A DNA stretch of 64,000 nucleotides from Cryptomeria japonica. Its lineage: Eukaryota > Streptophyta > Pinopsida > Cupressales > Cupressaceae. The position numbers and the translations under genes are program-made. The stretch is taken from positions 502,162,442-502,226,441 of the forward strand of contig NC_081410.1 in NCBI RefSeq assembly GCF_030272615.1. Reading direction: 5' to 3'. Shown piece after piece: positions 43,437 to 54,920 of the stretch (positions are counted from its first letter, which is position 1; each line of letters starts with the position of its first letter). The notes under the pieces are model-generated. The model saw only the letters and a list, made by a program, of their open reading frames with translations, had not been told where the DNA came from and did no database searches.

Positions 43437-45600
43437 CTTGAGTGAGAGATTCTAACTCCAGTGCTTGGATTGGAGATAAAGAGCTTAGGACAATAGGCCC
43501 TTGACCAAAATCATCCGAGTTAGTAGCAGTCTATTTACCTTTATCAGGTACAGTGTCTCTTGCCATTCTTATCAGAGATTGAGCTTCCTTCTCTTCTACT
43601 TTCTCCTTTCTTGCAACCTCTGCATTGGCATCATAATTATCATCATCATCCATATCCTTATATGAATCATCTATCTCCTTAAATGCCTTTCCTAATACAA
43701 GTTTAATCACTAGAGGATCATGTTCAGCTTCATTGGAGGTCAATATTAACAGTGTCAGGATTATCAACTACAGTTGTGGCCTAATCATTTGACTAACCTT
43801 CCGGAATGGCCTTCTCTTATGATCGATCATTTTTTATTTTTAGGAACAACTTCATGCACTTATAGAACAAATGTGTCATGTGATTTATCTTCTAGATGAG
43901 TGTCATCATGTGTTGGGTTTGCATCAATCCTGTGATCTATAAAAAAATATCTCAAAAATATCTTTGTCTCCTTAGTAACTTCATCTATTTTACTAAGCAT
44001 AAGCTTTTCAACTCTCTTCTTACTTTGGAGTCTTTCCTTTGATAGATTTAATAATCTAATAACTTCATCTTTATAAATGAAAGAGGATAGATATACTACT
44101 ATAGATTCCTTTATCCTTTCATCCTCTAGACTTGTTGTATGCCTCCTTGCATCCAAAATGCCATACAGGAGTTTGGGAATCATGGATGATAGTTCTATTA
44201 ATGCTTTTATATAAGTATCCAAGTAGTAAACTACTGCTTCTTCTATAGCCATCTAATGTTTATCATCAAAATTTTCATAATATATAGGCACATTCTTCAA
44301 ATTCCCATCCTTAAGTAATTCACTTATTATTTGTTTCAGGTTCATTGGGGGCACAACTTAATATGTACCTTGTACTTTGCTGGATTTGAGAGCTTCATCC
44401 AATTCTAACTTATGTTTCTTGCCTACTCCATCTTTTCTAAATGACTCGGCTTGTGTTCTAGGCTCCACCGGATAGAGGCTTTTTCACCACTCTAGCATAA
44501 GTGGTTGTCTTCTTCACCTCTTTCACTGATTCATCAGATTCATTCTGTATATCGTTAGAAGTGGCAGAAACATACTATCTTTGTCTCTTCTCACTCTTTC
44601 TCTTCTCCACTCCACTGGTTGACTTGGTTTAAGACTTGGGTGGAGGAATAGGCTTCTAAGCACCAGAGGTACATGCAAATTGGGATTGCCTAGGCTTTGA
44701 TTGCTTGGGAGGAGTGGAGATAGGTTTTGAATTCTTGGGCTTTACCATGTCTTCCTCCTTCAGTATATTTTTCTCTCTTGCCCTTTGCACAACTTCCTTA
44801 GATATACCCATTTTCTCTGCTAGCTCCTCAACTTCCTTTCTTACTTTCCTCTTCCTTGCCAGTTCAGTAAATTTCTTGTGAAAATCAAGATCCTTTTCTT
44901 TGCAGGTACCGAACCTTTCCTCCTTATCATCCACCAGATGACTCAACAGATGTTGAGCATATGCGTCAAGTGTATTTGCATCCACCTCATACCCCATGGG
45001 TGTGATCCAAACTGTTCTAGACTCAACCACCTCCATATGACATTGATCCTTGTCAACGGATTGTTTTCTCATATTTTTCTACAATCTCTTTAGGGATCCT
45101 TTCTCTACTTTGCATCGTTGCTTGAAATGATTTGAACTATCCGCACAAAGAAGATTTTTGGCTACATATCACCTAAACAATGAAAACCTTCCTTGATTTG
45201 AACTACCACTGATTTATCATAAGCCAATTGAATCTGTGCAATACCCAAGATTTTATTCAAGAAATACTGTTCTAAGCAAACAATCAGGGAACCAAATTTG
45301 AATACGTGTTTCTTATATTGTTTTAAATTCTTTAGGTTGCTCAATATCTCACTGAAAAGAGCTCCATGGAGGTTATACCTCTGGTCCTCATTGAGAATTT
45401 GATAAGATGGAAAAATAACAATGCCAGATACTGATTCTACCTGCTAGATTGGTACACCTTATATCCCATCACCATTGAAGAAAATATTACATCATGCTTT
45501 ATGTTATTGACGATTGTCATTGATCAGCTATCATGCTGGGATCCGGTAATTGTAATCATAGCAGTGTTCTAAACTTTCCTCATACTGGGGATCTCACTTG
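43437..45600 (-). pseudogene. Element E unknown ORF, N-terminal part
   Basis: The minus-strand frame begins shortly after the primer site, with no gag before it. Readable blocks are MVMGYKVYQSSRQNQ (about 45470), KHVFKFGSLIVCLEQYFLN (about 45270), YDKSVVVQIKEG, TVWITPMGYEVDANTLDAYA (about 45000), ERFGTCKEKDLDFHKKF, AEKMGISKEVVQRAREKN, a helical block at 43860-44252, and a stretch rich in Asp (YKDMDDDDNYD, about 43660). It continues in frame at 23618 after removal of element F. Together the two parts make about 950 codons. Alignment by eye with the ORF of element G is clear in the N-terminal third. Confidence 0.68.
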
Positions 45601-45634
45601 TTGCATCCAAATAGGTAACTGCTTCAATGGATTT

Positions 45635-45645
45635 CTTTGATACCA
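45635..45645 (-). promoter_or_regulatory. Primer-binding site of element E, mutated
   Basis: The minus strand reads TGGTATCAAAG two bases after the 5' LTR. This is the initiator-Met site with one G-to-A change. Confidence 0.75.
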
Positions 45646-45647
45646 AT

Positions 45648-46738
45648 TGTTGGAATCAATGAACACTGAGAGGGGGGAGTGAATAGTTATTTTATAATTT
45701 ACAAACTTATTAAGCAGATTTTTAAACCACTAGATACATAAGAATGAAAGAAAAATGCAGAAATATAAAGCAATAAACTATACAACCATAACACCAAGAT
45801 TTTTATGTGGAAAACTAGAAAGGGATAAACCACTGTGGGATTTGAACCCACAATATTATTATACTATGGCCAAAAGTATGATAATATTACATAAGGATAA
45901 CGCACTAGCATTTAGGCACACTGCCTAGAGCTCACTACTCAATTACAAAAGAGGGAAACAACCTCAGAGGAATCAATCTCCTAAAAATGAGATATAGGAG
46001 TAATTACAATGTCTGAACTAGAATATAGCATCTACAAATGCCAAAGATCAATTTTGGTTAAGCACAATCTGACTATCAACTGCTACTCTACTTATCTACC
46101 CTGTGTTGCACAGTCATCTATCAAAGCACCAACTATGCATTATGATGTTCATTCACATTCCACACATCCAGATTCATGTATGTCCATACCTAAAATGATC
46201 ATCTGGATCGGCATTATATATTTGCATAACCTAATACGATCTCAAACATGTCGGCTTCACAAAAACGACATACACATGCAACATGAAACATGTAACCTTA
46301 AGTCAGCTCAATCCATCCACAAATCCATATGAGGACCTATATAGAATAATAACAAGCTTCATATGAGCGAGCCCAATCACCTCGAACACAAAACCAGTCA
46401 CCAAAATCAGCCCATCATTTTGCATCACACGTTACACCAAAATAGCTATGTTCTAACTGAATTACCAGATATCGGACCTTTAATATTTCTCATTAATCAA
46501 CACCGAATACTAGAATCATGAAATAAGGTTCCTCGAACCTCGAATCATCTTCCTTAATCACCACAAATAAATTACAACACCAATGTCAAGATGTGCACAA
46601 TGATCTCATGCTCTACAATTACTAAGTTCCACCTTCCAGACTTATGCCTTATGAACAATATGACTTCCGGTAAGTCAAATTTATATAAACTAGATGTGAT
46701 TACCTAATTGGGTTTCCATCAATGACAACTCCCCAACA
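45648..46738 (-). mobile_element. 5' LTR of element E, outer end probably truncated
   Basis: The minus strand ends TTGATTCCAACA beside the primer site. It matches 21535-22674 over most of its length. The outer end stops at about 46738, while the 3' LTR runs on for about 60 bp more. No target-site duplication with the 3' LTR flank (GAAGG) is found, so the outer edge is probably lost. Confidence 0.7.
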
Positions 46739-48060
46739 CCCCTTTCTACTGCAATTACTCTCTTATTTTTCTACTTGCTAACTTTACACTAATCCAAGGT
46801 ACAATAATAACTTAGTTCTCTTTCTTCAGACCTAGTTCTATCTAATTCTCTTTTAAGAATAGATTTCTATTAACTTAAACAACTTAAAAACTTGCAGTAA
46901 TATCAAAACTAATCTACCTGGAAGTAAAATGTCCGTGAAAGAACAAATTCTTCCATTACTTCCCTTTTTTCTGAAAAATGACTTAGGGACAAGAATTATG
47001 CATACCTAAGAACTCAAAGATTATTTTTGTATACTAAACTCATATCAACCATTGTAACCCAAATATATTGTTAGCTCAAAGACTTACAAATATATTTAAA
47101 AGATCTTCTACTCTAACCAGACAATCTGTATAGCTTAAAGACTCTACTTTTTATCTTTCAAATACAATTTAGAAAGATAACTCGTAAAAGCTCAAAGGCT
47201 TAAAGCAACCTTCTCTCAGCCAATTTCCAATTCTTGAATTCTCAAAGCAACTCAAATATTACTTGCAAAGACTAAAAATTCGTCAATATCTAGCACCAAA
47301 AACTACATCCAAATTTAATCATTCAAGAACATATGATACCAATGACATAAGAACATTCATACCACATAAAAAGGTTGTACTCAAAACAAAGTTTGAATGT
47401 CAAAATTCTTTGCTTCTTGATTAAATTGCTAATTTACAAAATGAACACCAAGTTTCAATTTTCTTTTCAGTTTGGCAAAGTTTTGTTACATAAAAAATGA
47501 TGGAATAATCATCCTTATTACAATAATAACCCTCATATATATAGGACAGGGGTGCAAAATGAAAATAGGAAATTACAACTGATTTCTGACTAAGCCAAAG
47601 GTAGAGTCCTATTTGACTTATGACAAATGTAGTCCTACATGTGTACAAAACCACATATACAAAATGACACTTAAGGTGTCGAGTGGAATTACAAAATATC
47701 ACTACACTAGAGATTTATAAAAATGATTAATTATCCAAAGACATATTTATTATGATCATCCTTCTTCAGAGAATCTTTGTATTGTTGCCAGGTAGCCTAT
47801 ATTGCAAAACATCTAGTGTTTCCAATGTTTGAGGCTATTGAGGATGAGAAGAAGAGAAGATAGGAGTCCTTCTTCTTGAACTTCATTGTTTTTCCCTAGA
47901 GAAGGTTCTGTCATCTGAATAACATTGTAGCATTACGAAAAACATCAGTACTTGTAAGGAACAATTTGTCAACCATCTTGATCATTTGTACTGAAGAGGA
48001 TCATGTATGTGTTGAATTTGATCTTTTTAGAAAAACCCCCATTGTATCATGGTAAAATAA
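46739..48060. other. AT-rich non-coding stretch
   Basis: There is no credible coding sequence. Phrases of the form GCTCAAAGACTT or GCTTAAAGACT recur at about 47005, 47077, 47135, 47190 and 47240, spaced 50-70 bp. They may be the worn remains of a tandem repeat. No LTR edge is recognised. Confidence 0.4.
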
Positions 48061-48827
48061 GTATAAATTGGGCCTACGAACCCTATTTACATATGTGTGT
48101 AATTGGTGTAATTCGGGTTCATGGGCCCAATTTACACCTAAGTCTAAGTGTGGCTCAAAGGTACAATTCAGGTTCATAGCCCGAACTAAACTTGGAATAA
48201 ACCCTAGGTTTAGTTCAAACCTATAGACCCGAACTTCACCTTGGTGAGAAACATGTGATTCGTGTAAATCATACCTATAGGTTCGAACTACACCTAATTG
48301 AGTGCATATCAAAACCAAGTGTAAATCAGACCTACAAGTCTAATCTACACCTAAGTGGAAGGATCAAAGTGTATGGTGGGTTTATAAACCCGCCATGCAC
48401 TTGAAAAGGGCAGAACTCAGATCACAATGTAAGGTGGGTTTGTAAACCCGCCATACATAATGGCAACCAAAGATGGTGTAAGGTGGGTTCACAAACCCGC
48501 CATACACTTAGGACATGGCATGCAAGGCTAGTGAGGTGCGGGGTGGGGTTGCAAACCCGTTGTGCACCAAGTAAGGTTTTCACTATATGGTGGGCCTATA
48601 GCCCCACCACACACTATCTACACAAGTATGGTGAGGGAGATATGGTGTTCTTTGGGTTTGTAGGTCTGAGCAACACCAATAACCAGGTGTAGTTTGAGTC
48701 TACCAACCCGAACAACACCAAAAGGTGTTGAGTGAATGCAAGGAGGTGCAATTCAGGTTTACAAACTCGATTTGCACTAGGAAGACTAAATCCAATGTAA
48801 TTCAGGTTTGTAAACTCGAATTGCACC
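48061..48827. repeat. Array of about fifteen 34-bp palindromes, spaced about 54 bp
   Basis: Palindromic units occur at 48061-48090, 48105-48138, 48161-48191, 48207-48240, 48262-48294, 48319-48351, 48369-48400, 48428-48457, 48476-48507, 48535-48568, 48584-48613, 48644-48677, 48686-48719, 48745-48778 and 48795-48827. A typical unit has outer arms GGTGTA and TACACC and an inner core such as GGTGGGTTTGTAAACCCGCC. Arms differ between units (GGTGTAATT, GTGTATGG, GGTGCAATT) yet mostly pair within each unit. Linkers between units are unrelated. No protein is encoded. Confidence 0.85.
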
Positions 48828-50065
48828 TGAACACTTAAAATTTTTAAGATACAAAAAACACCAAAGAAAACTTGAAAAGAAGGTTCTAAGGCAGAAAATC
48901 ACACATGGGAAGTGACACAAATTACCTTGAAAAGTGTGTATAGAACATATGAGCTACAAATTGGACCAAATTGGTAGGGTTACCCCAATTTTTCCAAATT
49001 GAGGATAACATAACTATAGGTATAGACACATTTGCTACTACAATAAAGGGGGAATTTGCATTGTTGTTGCAGTACCCTATTCAGAGAAAAGTGCAAAATA
49101 AGTTGGATATTCATATTGGATGGGACCATCAAACCAAATAATTTGATCCATGTACTTAGTGGGCCCAATTTAGTGTAAACACAAATTGTGGGCTATGCTT
49201 ATTCTTATTATTATTTATGGTGATCTGAGTATTTTGGTATGTAGTGGATGTGATAAAGAAAGAAACCTAAAACTATTGAACAATGTGCTAATAGTTTAAA
49301 GAGAACTGACTTGTGGAGTTTTCCCATGTACATGATTGTGAATGTGTGACTATGTAAAGGAGGATTTTAGAGAAGGTCATTCAAATCAAAATTTAAATAT
49401 GTGAAGAAGAAAAGTCTATCTAGGTCAAAAGATTCAGTGTCTAATAATAGAGTTTAGATTGAAGTTAATTTTTTCTTAGTTTAACAATGATGGTCAGGTT
49501 ATTATTAGTTAAATTATCTTTTTAGAGTCTCCAAGTGTCTAAAGTGAGTCATTTAAATTATTGCTTTTTTTTATTTAGTCTAAGTTTTCAATTTTTCAAA
49601 ATATCTTACAAGTGTTTCTAGAGATATTGTGTATCAATTCATGTTGTATAATTTTATGATAGGGTCCATTTTCAAGAGTCATTTAATTTTATGTCTATCA
49701 AAATTCAAATGTGTAAAAAAAGGTGAAAAATTGCAATTGTACACACTATCGCTTGTATGTGATGCCCATTTTGTGGGGGTAAATTGCAACTGTTATGAGC
49801 CAAATTTTCTAATTAAGTAGAAAATCCAATGTAGGATGGAGGAAGAGGAGGCTCGAGGACATTCACCGACTTCTCATTAGTCACTAACAAAGGGGTCTTG
49901 AAATTGCATTAGTGACAAAATTATTTTGCTAAATTGACTAAAGCCAAGATCAGTTTTTAGGTGGTAACAACAACCATCTCATATTATTTGTGATCAGAGT
50001 GGAAATGATCTATATTGGTTACTATGTATATGCAACAACAACGACTTGGTGTTCAAGATTTTTAT
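48828..50065. other. Non-coding spacer between the two palindrome arrays
   Basis: About 1.2 kb, AT-rich, without a credible reading frame, LTR edge or repeat that I can define. Confidence 0.5.
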
Positions 50066-50401
50066 TTGTGAATGGATGTGTTTGTTCCCATTCACAAGAT
50101 AATGTAAGTGATTGGATGTGTTTGTCTGAAATCACTATTGTTGGTTGTTTGTGAATGGATATGTTTGTCCCCATTCACCAAATGATTGGTTGTGTTTGTA
50201 CCCAATCATAGGAGTTGGTGATTATGATTGGATGTGTGTGTCCCTAGTCATAATTGTTGTGAGTAGATGTGTGTGTCCCAGTTTGTAACCTTGATACTGG
50301 ATAGATGTCTTTGTCTCTATCCAAATATGGTGTAAAACCTTGGATAGATGTGTTAGACCCTATCCCTGGTTCCATGGGTATATGTGTTTTTCCCTACTCA
50401 T
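50066..50401. repeat. Array of nine stem-loops with constant loop and variable stem
   Basis: Units lie at 50066-50097, 50107-50136, 50151-50178, 50182-50209, 50221-50254, about 50259-50288 (worn), 50298-50323, 50342-50365 and 50374-50401. The loop is close to ATGTGTTTGTCC in nearly every unit. The stems differ but pair: GTGAATGG with CCATTCAC, ATGATTGG with CCAATCAT, TGGATAGA with TCTATCCA, GGATAG with CTATCC, ATGGGTA with TACTCAT (one mismatch), ATTATGATT with AGTCATAAT (one mismatch). Confidence 0.87.
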
Positions 50402-53400
50402 ATCAAATGTTGAACTACTACATGTAATCATCAAGTATTGTTGGTCCAATTATCCCCATTTGGAGAATTATGCAATATATGAGGACCATTAAGAATATTG
50501 CATCATAGGATGCATAAAATATTTTTTTATAGTTTGTTAAAATAGGTTATTATAGTAGTGGTGCATATTGCATTGTTAAAAATAGCTCATTATTTATAGG
50601 AAAGTTGTTTCAAATAGTGATTTCCTATAATGTAGGAGATTAAAATCATATATAAATGTGATGTATTGTATTAAAAAATAATGAAGAATGTAAGTGTATT
50701 ATCTCTACCCATATTTCATAAATACAATTGTGGCTTTTTGTCTCCAAAAATGATAGGAATCTTAGTTTTAGGTCATTTTTTGAGTTATAGGTAGAGCTAT
50801 CTACATTAATAGATAATACAAAAATTCAATGTGGCCTCACAAAATACTATTGACCTCTCAAAGTAAAATAATGTATAATCCAAACATAAAACAAGCTACT
50901 AGAAGGATTCAATATTAAGAAACTACTCTTGATCACGATGAAGAAATTGAAGAAGTTCATGAGTTTTAGTTTTGATGAACTCAAACTCTTTTTAGGGATT
51001 GATTTATTTTTGGTTTTTATAAAGTATTTATTGTTTATTTATTCATATATTCATTTAGTATTTATAGACTAATAGATAATTGTTTATATATTTATGTATA
51101 CACAAATATACTTTATATTGGTATATATTATAGTTACGTTCTAATTTTATATAGTCATCTATTTAATTATTGTTTCTTAATGTGTTTTTGGTTTCTATTT
51201 TTTTTCTTTCTTTATTTCTTGATTCTTCCATTTTGTCTTGATCTATGTCTAAACTCTATGTTTATACCTCTTTCTATTTTATATTGGTTTACAACAAATT
51301 GTTTTTGTATCCTATAGATCTCTACCATCTTGATGATGTATCATAAAGTGAGATACAAATATTGACTGAAAAAATTCTATTGAATCTATCAAAGAATGCG
51401 CATGATACACATATTCAAGATTTAGAACATATAGTGAGGCTCACATCTCAAAATAAGTTGAATATCTCTTTTACTAATTGAAGTCTATGTATATGATATT
51501 ATCTTTAATGAACTTAGAAGAGTGGAAGTGGGATGTGAAAATTCAACATCTGATCTGCAAAACATTAAATTCATTAACATTCATTGTGGCCTCAAAAAAA
51601 GTATCATAGATTGGGATTTGGTCAAAATTATGTGTAAAAAATATACCTAACCACTAAATAATCACTAAAGATACTTACAAAATGACACTTTTTAGCCTTT
51701 TAAAAATGATTGAAGGGATAACTACAAATTTGGTGAACTAGGATGTCAACTAACATTATAGTGGCCCAAGAAAAGAAATAATTTCATAAAATAAACATTC
51801 ACAGTGTACCGCATCATTTTATTTCACATTATGAATAAAATACATCACAACTGAGACTACAATCCCTTGAAATAGACTATGGTATTAATTTTAAAGTTCA
51901 ATCACATTAGATTCCCAAGAGATCTACATTTCATTGGTCATCAAATCCACTTGCACACTTGATTTAACATGTTGATATGTCCATGTAAAAATCATAATTG
52001 AAGCAATATAATTTAAAATATAACTAATCATTCATGTGCTCATTAATCAATTTCATCAATTAATTCAATGAAACCTTACCATAGCATTGAATGACTTTAC
52101 TTAATTTGAATCAATATAATATTAAAATATAGTAGTTGTTTAAACTCAATCAATAAATAGAATATGCACATAATCATGTCCTAACTCCTCATAGATAATG
52201 AAAAAACTTGATTTAATAATTCAATTTGGATCTTCTAAAATTAAAGATACATATTTAACTTCCAAAATGAAGGCACCTTTGGTGCCTAATTGAGATTATT
52301 GCATCTACTTGAATCATCATCCTCTCTTGCAATAATATAAATAGCTTTAATCCATAGATAGTCCTTTAATTTGAAAAACCTTAGGGTAATAATCTGTTGG
52401 CATTGATGGTTGTTGTTGTCATTGGTGTCAACCTGTAGCTTTTGTGTTGTAATTGATGGCATGTTCGGTATGATAAGTGTCAACGTATGGGGAGATTATT
52501 CTCAGATGGATGATAATTGTAGATGCTCTATGTTGTGGATGTCCACCTTCTTGTTGTCTAATATCTACAATCATTATGATGTATTTATGCTAATAATGAT
52601 GTTGATAGTGTAGATAGTATTATGATAACCGTGTCTTATTAAGATGAGAATTAGATGCATTGAGATAAGGATTAGAATCATGATTATGATATCATATTCA
52701 AATTAATATTAGAAGCATTATGATGACGTTTAGAAGAATGATAATAAAGTATGACTATGATGATCATATGTACACTACAAGATGATGACTTATGATGTTT
52801 TTTAGATATTATAACTTTTGGAAGATTGATAGAACAAGTAATTGCAAGAATGTAAGCTAAAGACAGTTCAAAAGAATGTTTTGCATTCCTCCCTACTTTA
52901 TGATATGGTATTGTACACTTGAACATAATATGTATGTTGTGTGGGTGTTGCAGTCCTATCATTATATGTCCATGGTGTTGTAGTTGATGTGATTGGTAAG
53001 TGCAAATAGATGGAAGTCTCGTTGCTTGTTAGGATTCAATTGAAAAATGCTTCACATTTCTTTTTGTTGATGTTTTTGTTGCTACATCTAGTAGGAAATG
53101 CTTCTAATTTTGGTTTTGTGTCTCAGTTCAAGTTTTATGTACTAATGTGTTCTACAAGAATATATAATATTTTTTTGTCTTCTAGCCTTGCATAATGAAG
53201 TGTTTTGTATTTGTTTGTGTTGTGGCAACATATTTTGATGTGACAGTGAGAAATAAGTATCTAGGAAGGTTGTTGAATTTTCAAGGAACATCCTTATGTT
53301 CTTCATATGACATGGAATGATATGTTTGATGATGCTTTGTATCCTATGTTGTCTCTTCAGGGTAATTGATGTGATTCAGCCAAAAAAGTTTTTTCTCATA

Positions 53401-54219
53401 CTTGTGTTATATCCTTAAGGGTCTTTGCTAGCATTCGAGATTAAGATAAGTTCTATCTGGGTCCTACTTTATCTTGTGGGGATATCCATTGAGAAAATCA
53501 ATTCAAAAGATGTTTTTGGGTCAACTGGCTATGTGCTACATGGTTTATCTACATGTTACCGTGTTGCTAAATTTTGAGGATGTGTGCTAGCATGTATGAT
53601 GTTTTGAACTACTTAGAGAGTTGTAATATGATGTTTTAGGTCCTCTTCATCTCTTCGATTAGTCTACTTTAACCATAATGAATGGAATTATAGTGGCATA
53701 TATAAAATCTATACACATTTGGGAGTATGAGTTCAATAAGTGTAAAATTATTGAAAAAATAAAAATCAAGAAAAAATTATATTTGTTACTTTATTTTAGT
53801 AAAAAAAGAGGACTTTATAGCATAATATGATCAAAGGTGGAGGTTGATATGCAACTCAAAAAAAATTCTTGTTTGAATAGTCCAAACTTTCAAATTGAGT
53901 TAAAATCTTTAAACATAACAACCTCACATGTATAAAATTAGTCATCCTACAGATCACCAATGTTTAGACATTTTCAACTTTCAATAGGATATGTTTGTGC
54001 ATGACATAATACCTTGACAAGAATAAATATTATTGATATTTTGTGTTATAAAGAGAGCATAACAAGATTTATCCTATGATTGAATGTCTTTTGTTTCACC
54101 AAATTTTATCCTTATATTTTGCCACACTCATAAATCTACATCCCCACAATATCAATACTATATTTGATAATCATCTCAATGGATTTCACTATGTTTATTA
54201 TCATTATTCTATACATTTA
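50402..54219. other. Long AT-rich gene-poor stretch
   Basis: There is no coding sequence I can support. ATGAT-rich simple sequence occurs at about 52610-52800. TGTTGGCATTGATGG at 52395 resembles a copia LTR start, but no partner, primer site or polypurine tract was found. Otherwise nothing recognisable. Confidence 0.45.
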
Positions 54220-54920
54220 TGAAAATTTACTTTTTTGATGAATAGGCCTTCTCTATTAATAAGAAATATTAAAGTACATATTCACAAATAAGGCTGGCGG
54301 ATACGAGATTACCCCGAGAGAGTCACTTAGCCAACGGCTAAAAACAAAAAAAACAACAAGCTATTCATCAAAAAACTTCCTCAGGCAGCCAAAGTAGAGG
54401 CAGCTGAGGGAGGAGGATCAGGGTCATCTTTTTTGCCCCATACATCAGCAGGGCCAGGAGTCGGGTCTAGCATAGACCACCCATCTTTAGGATCTCTTTC
54501 AATTTCTCCTTCCTCCTGCCTGGGAGGCAAGATCGCCAAAGCGAGCCAAGGAAACTTGGAGGTGGCGGCAAAGGGCCACCCAAAATCAGCAGCAGGAGGA
54601 GCAAAGGCCACAAGAGAATCAGAGGGCCACCCTGAGCCAGAGCCATGCCGCGGTGGGGAAGATGAGTAATGGCACCATTCAACATCTCTCCCACTCAAGG
54701 GGTGGTGGGAGGCTTAGACCACGAGGTATGAGAGCAGCGGGCAGAGGAGTTGCAACCGTAGCGGCGGCCATGGGGCAGAGTACGGTCGGCAGAGACAGAG
54801 TCTGGCGGTACTCGGGCAATCACACAGGGGGCATTGCCCCAGTGTTGAAGGAGCTCCTGAAGGTGGGCCACCTCAAGGGCCACCTTGGCAGCTTGAACCT
54901 GAATCTGAAAATTTACTTTT
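54220..54920. repeat. Perfect 15-bp target-site duplication of the retroposed segment
   Basis: TGAAAATTTACTTTT is present at 54220-54234 and 54906-54920. Variable duplications of this length are typical of LINE-type target-primed insertion and differ from the 5-bp duplications of the LTR elements here. Confidence 0.9.
54235..54905 (-). mobile_element. Retroposed segment: 5'-truncated LINE or LINE-mobilised transcript
   Basis: It is 671 bp long, markedly GC-rich against its AT-rich surroundings. Read on the minus strand it ends in a short A run next to the target-site duplication. The last 140 bp look like a 3' untranslated region (AGCCGTTGGCTAAGTGAC, then TTATTAATAGAGAAGG). The upstream part keeps open frames on the minus strand: 54883-54695 (EVAHLQELLQHWGNAP) and, after a frame change, 54698-54381, ending ADVWGKKDDPDPPPSAAST. 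Neither shows reverse transcriptase or another domain I know. The structure supports retroposition. Whether the source is a LINE or a host mRNA is open. Confidence 0.75.

Noticed and set aside
48001-48692. Reading frames of 105 and 69 codons across the 48-kb palindrome array as genes
   Set aside because: They run through the repeat units in arbitrary phase. The peptides echo the palindromes and contain no known domain.
48061-50401. Palindrome arrays as a CRISPR array
   Set aside because: Repeats are not identical, the spacers are not of fixed length in the second array, there are no cas genes, and the surroundings are plant nuclear DNA.
53010-53195. 61-codon frame with hydrophobic start as a small secreted protein
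   Set aside because: There is no supporting motif, promoter or cysteine pattern. Hydrophobic frames are frequent in T-rich DNA.
52395-53400. Possible solo copia LTR starting TGTTGGCATTGATGG
   Set aside because: No second edge, TATA box, conserved LTR block or target-site duplication could be found.
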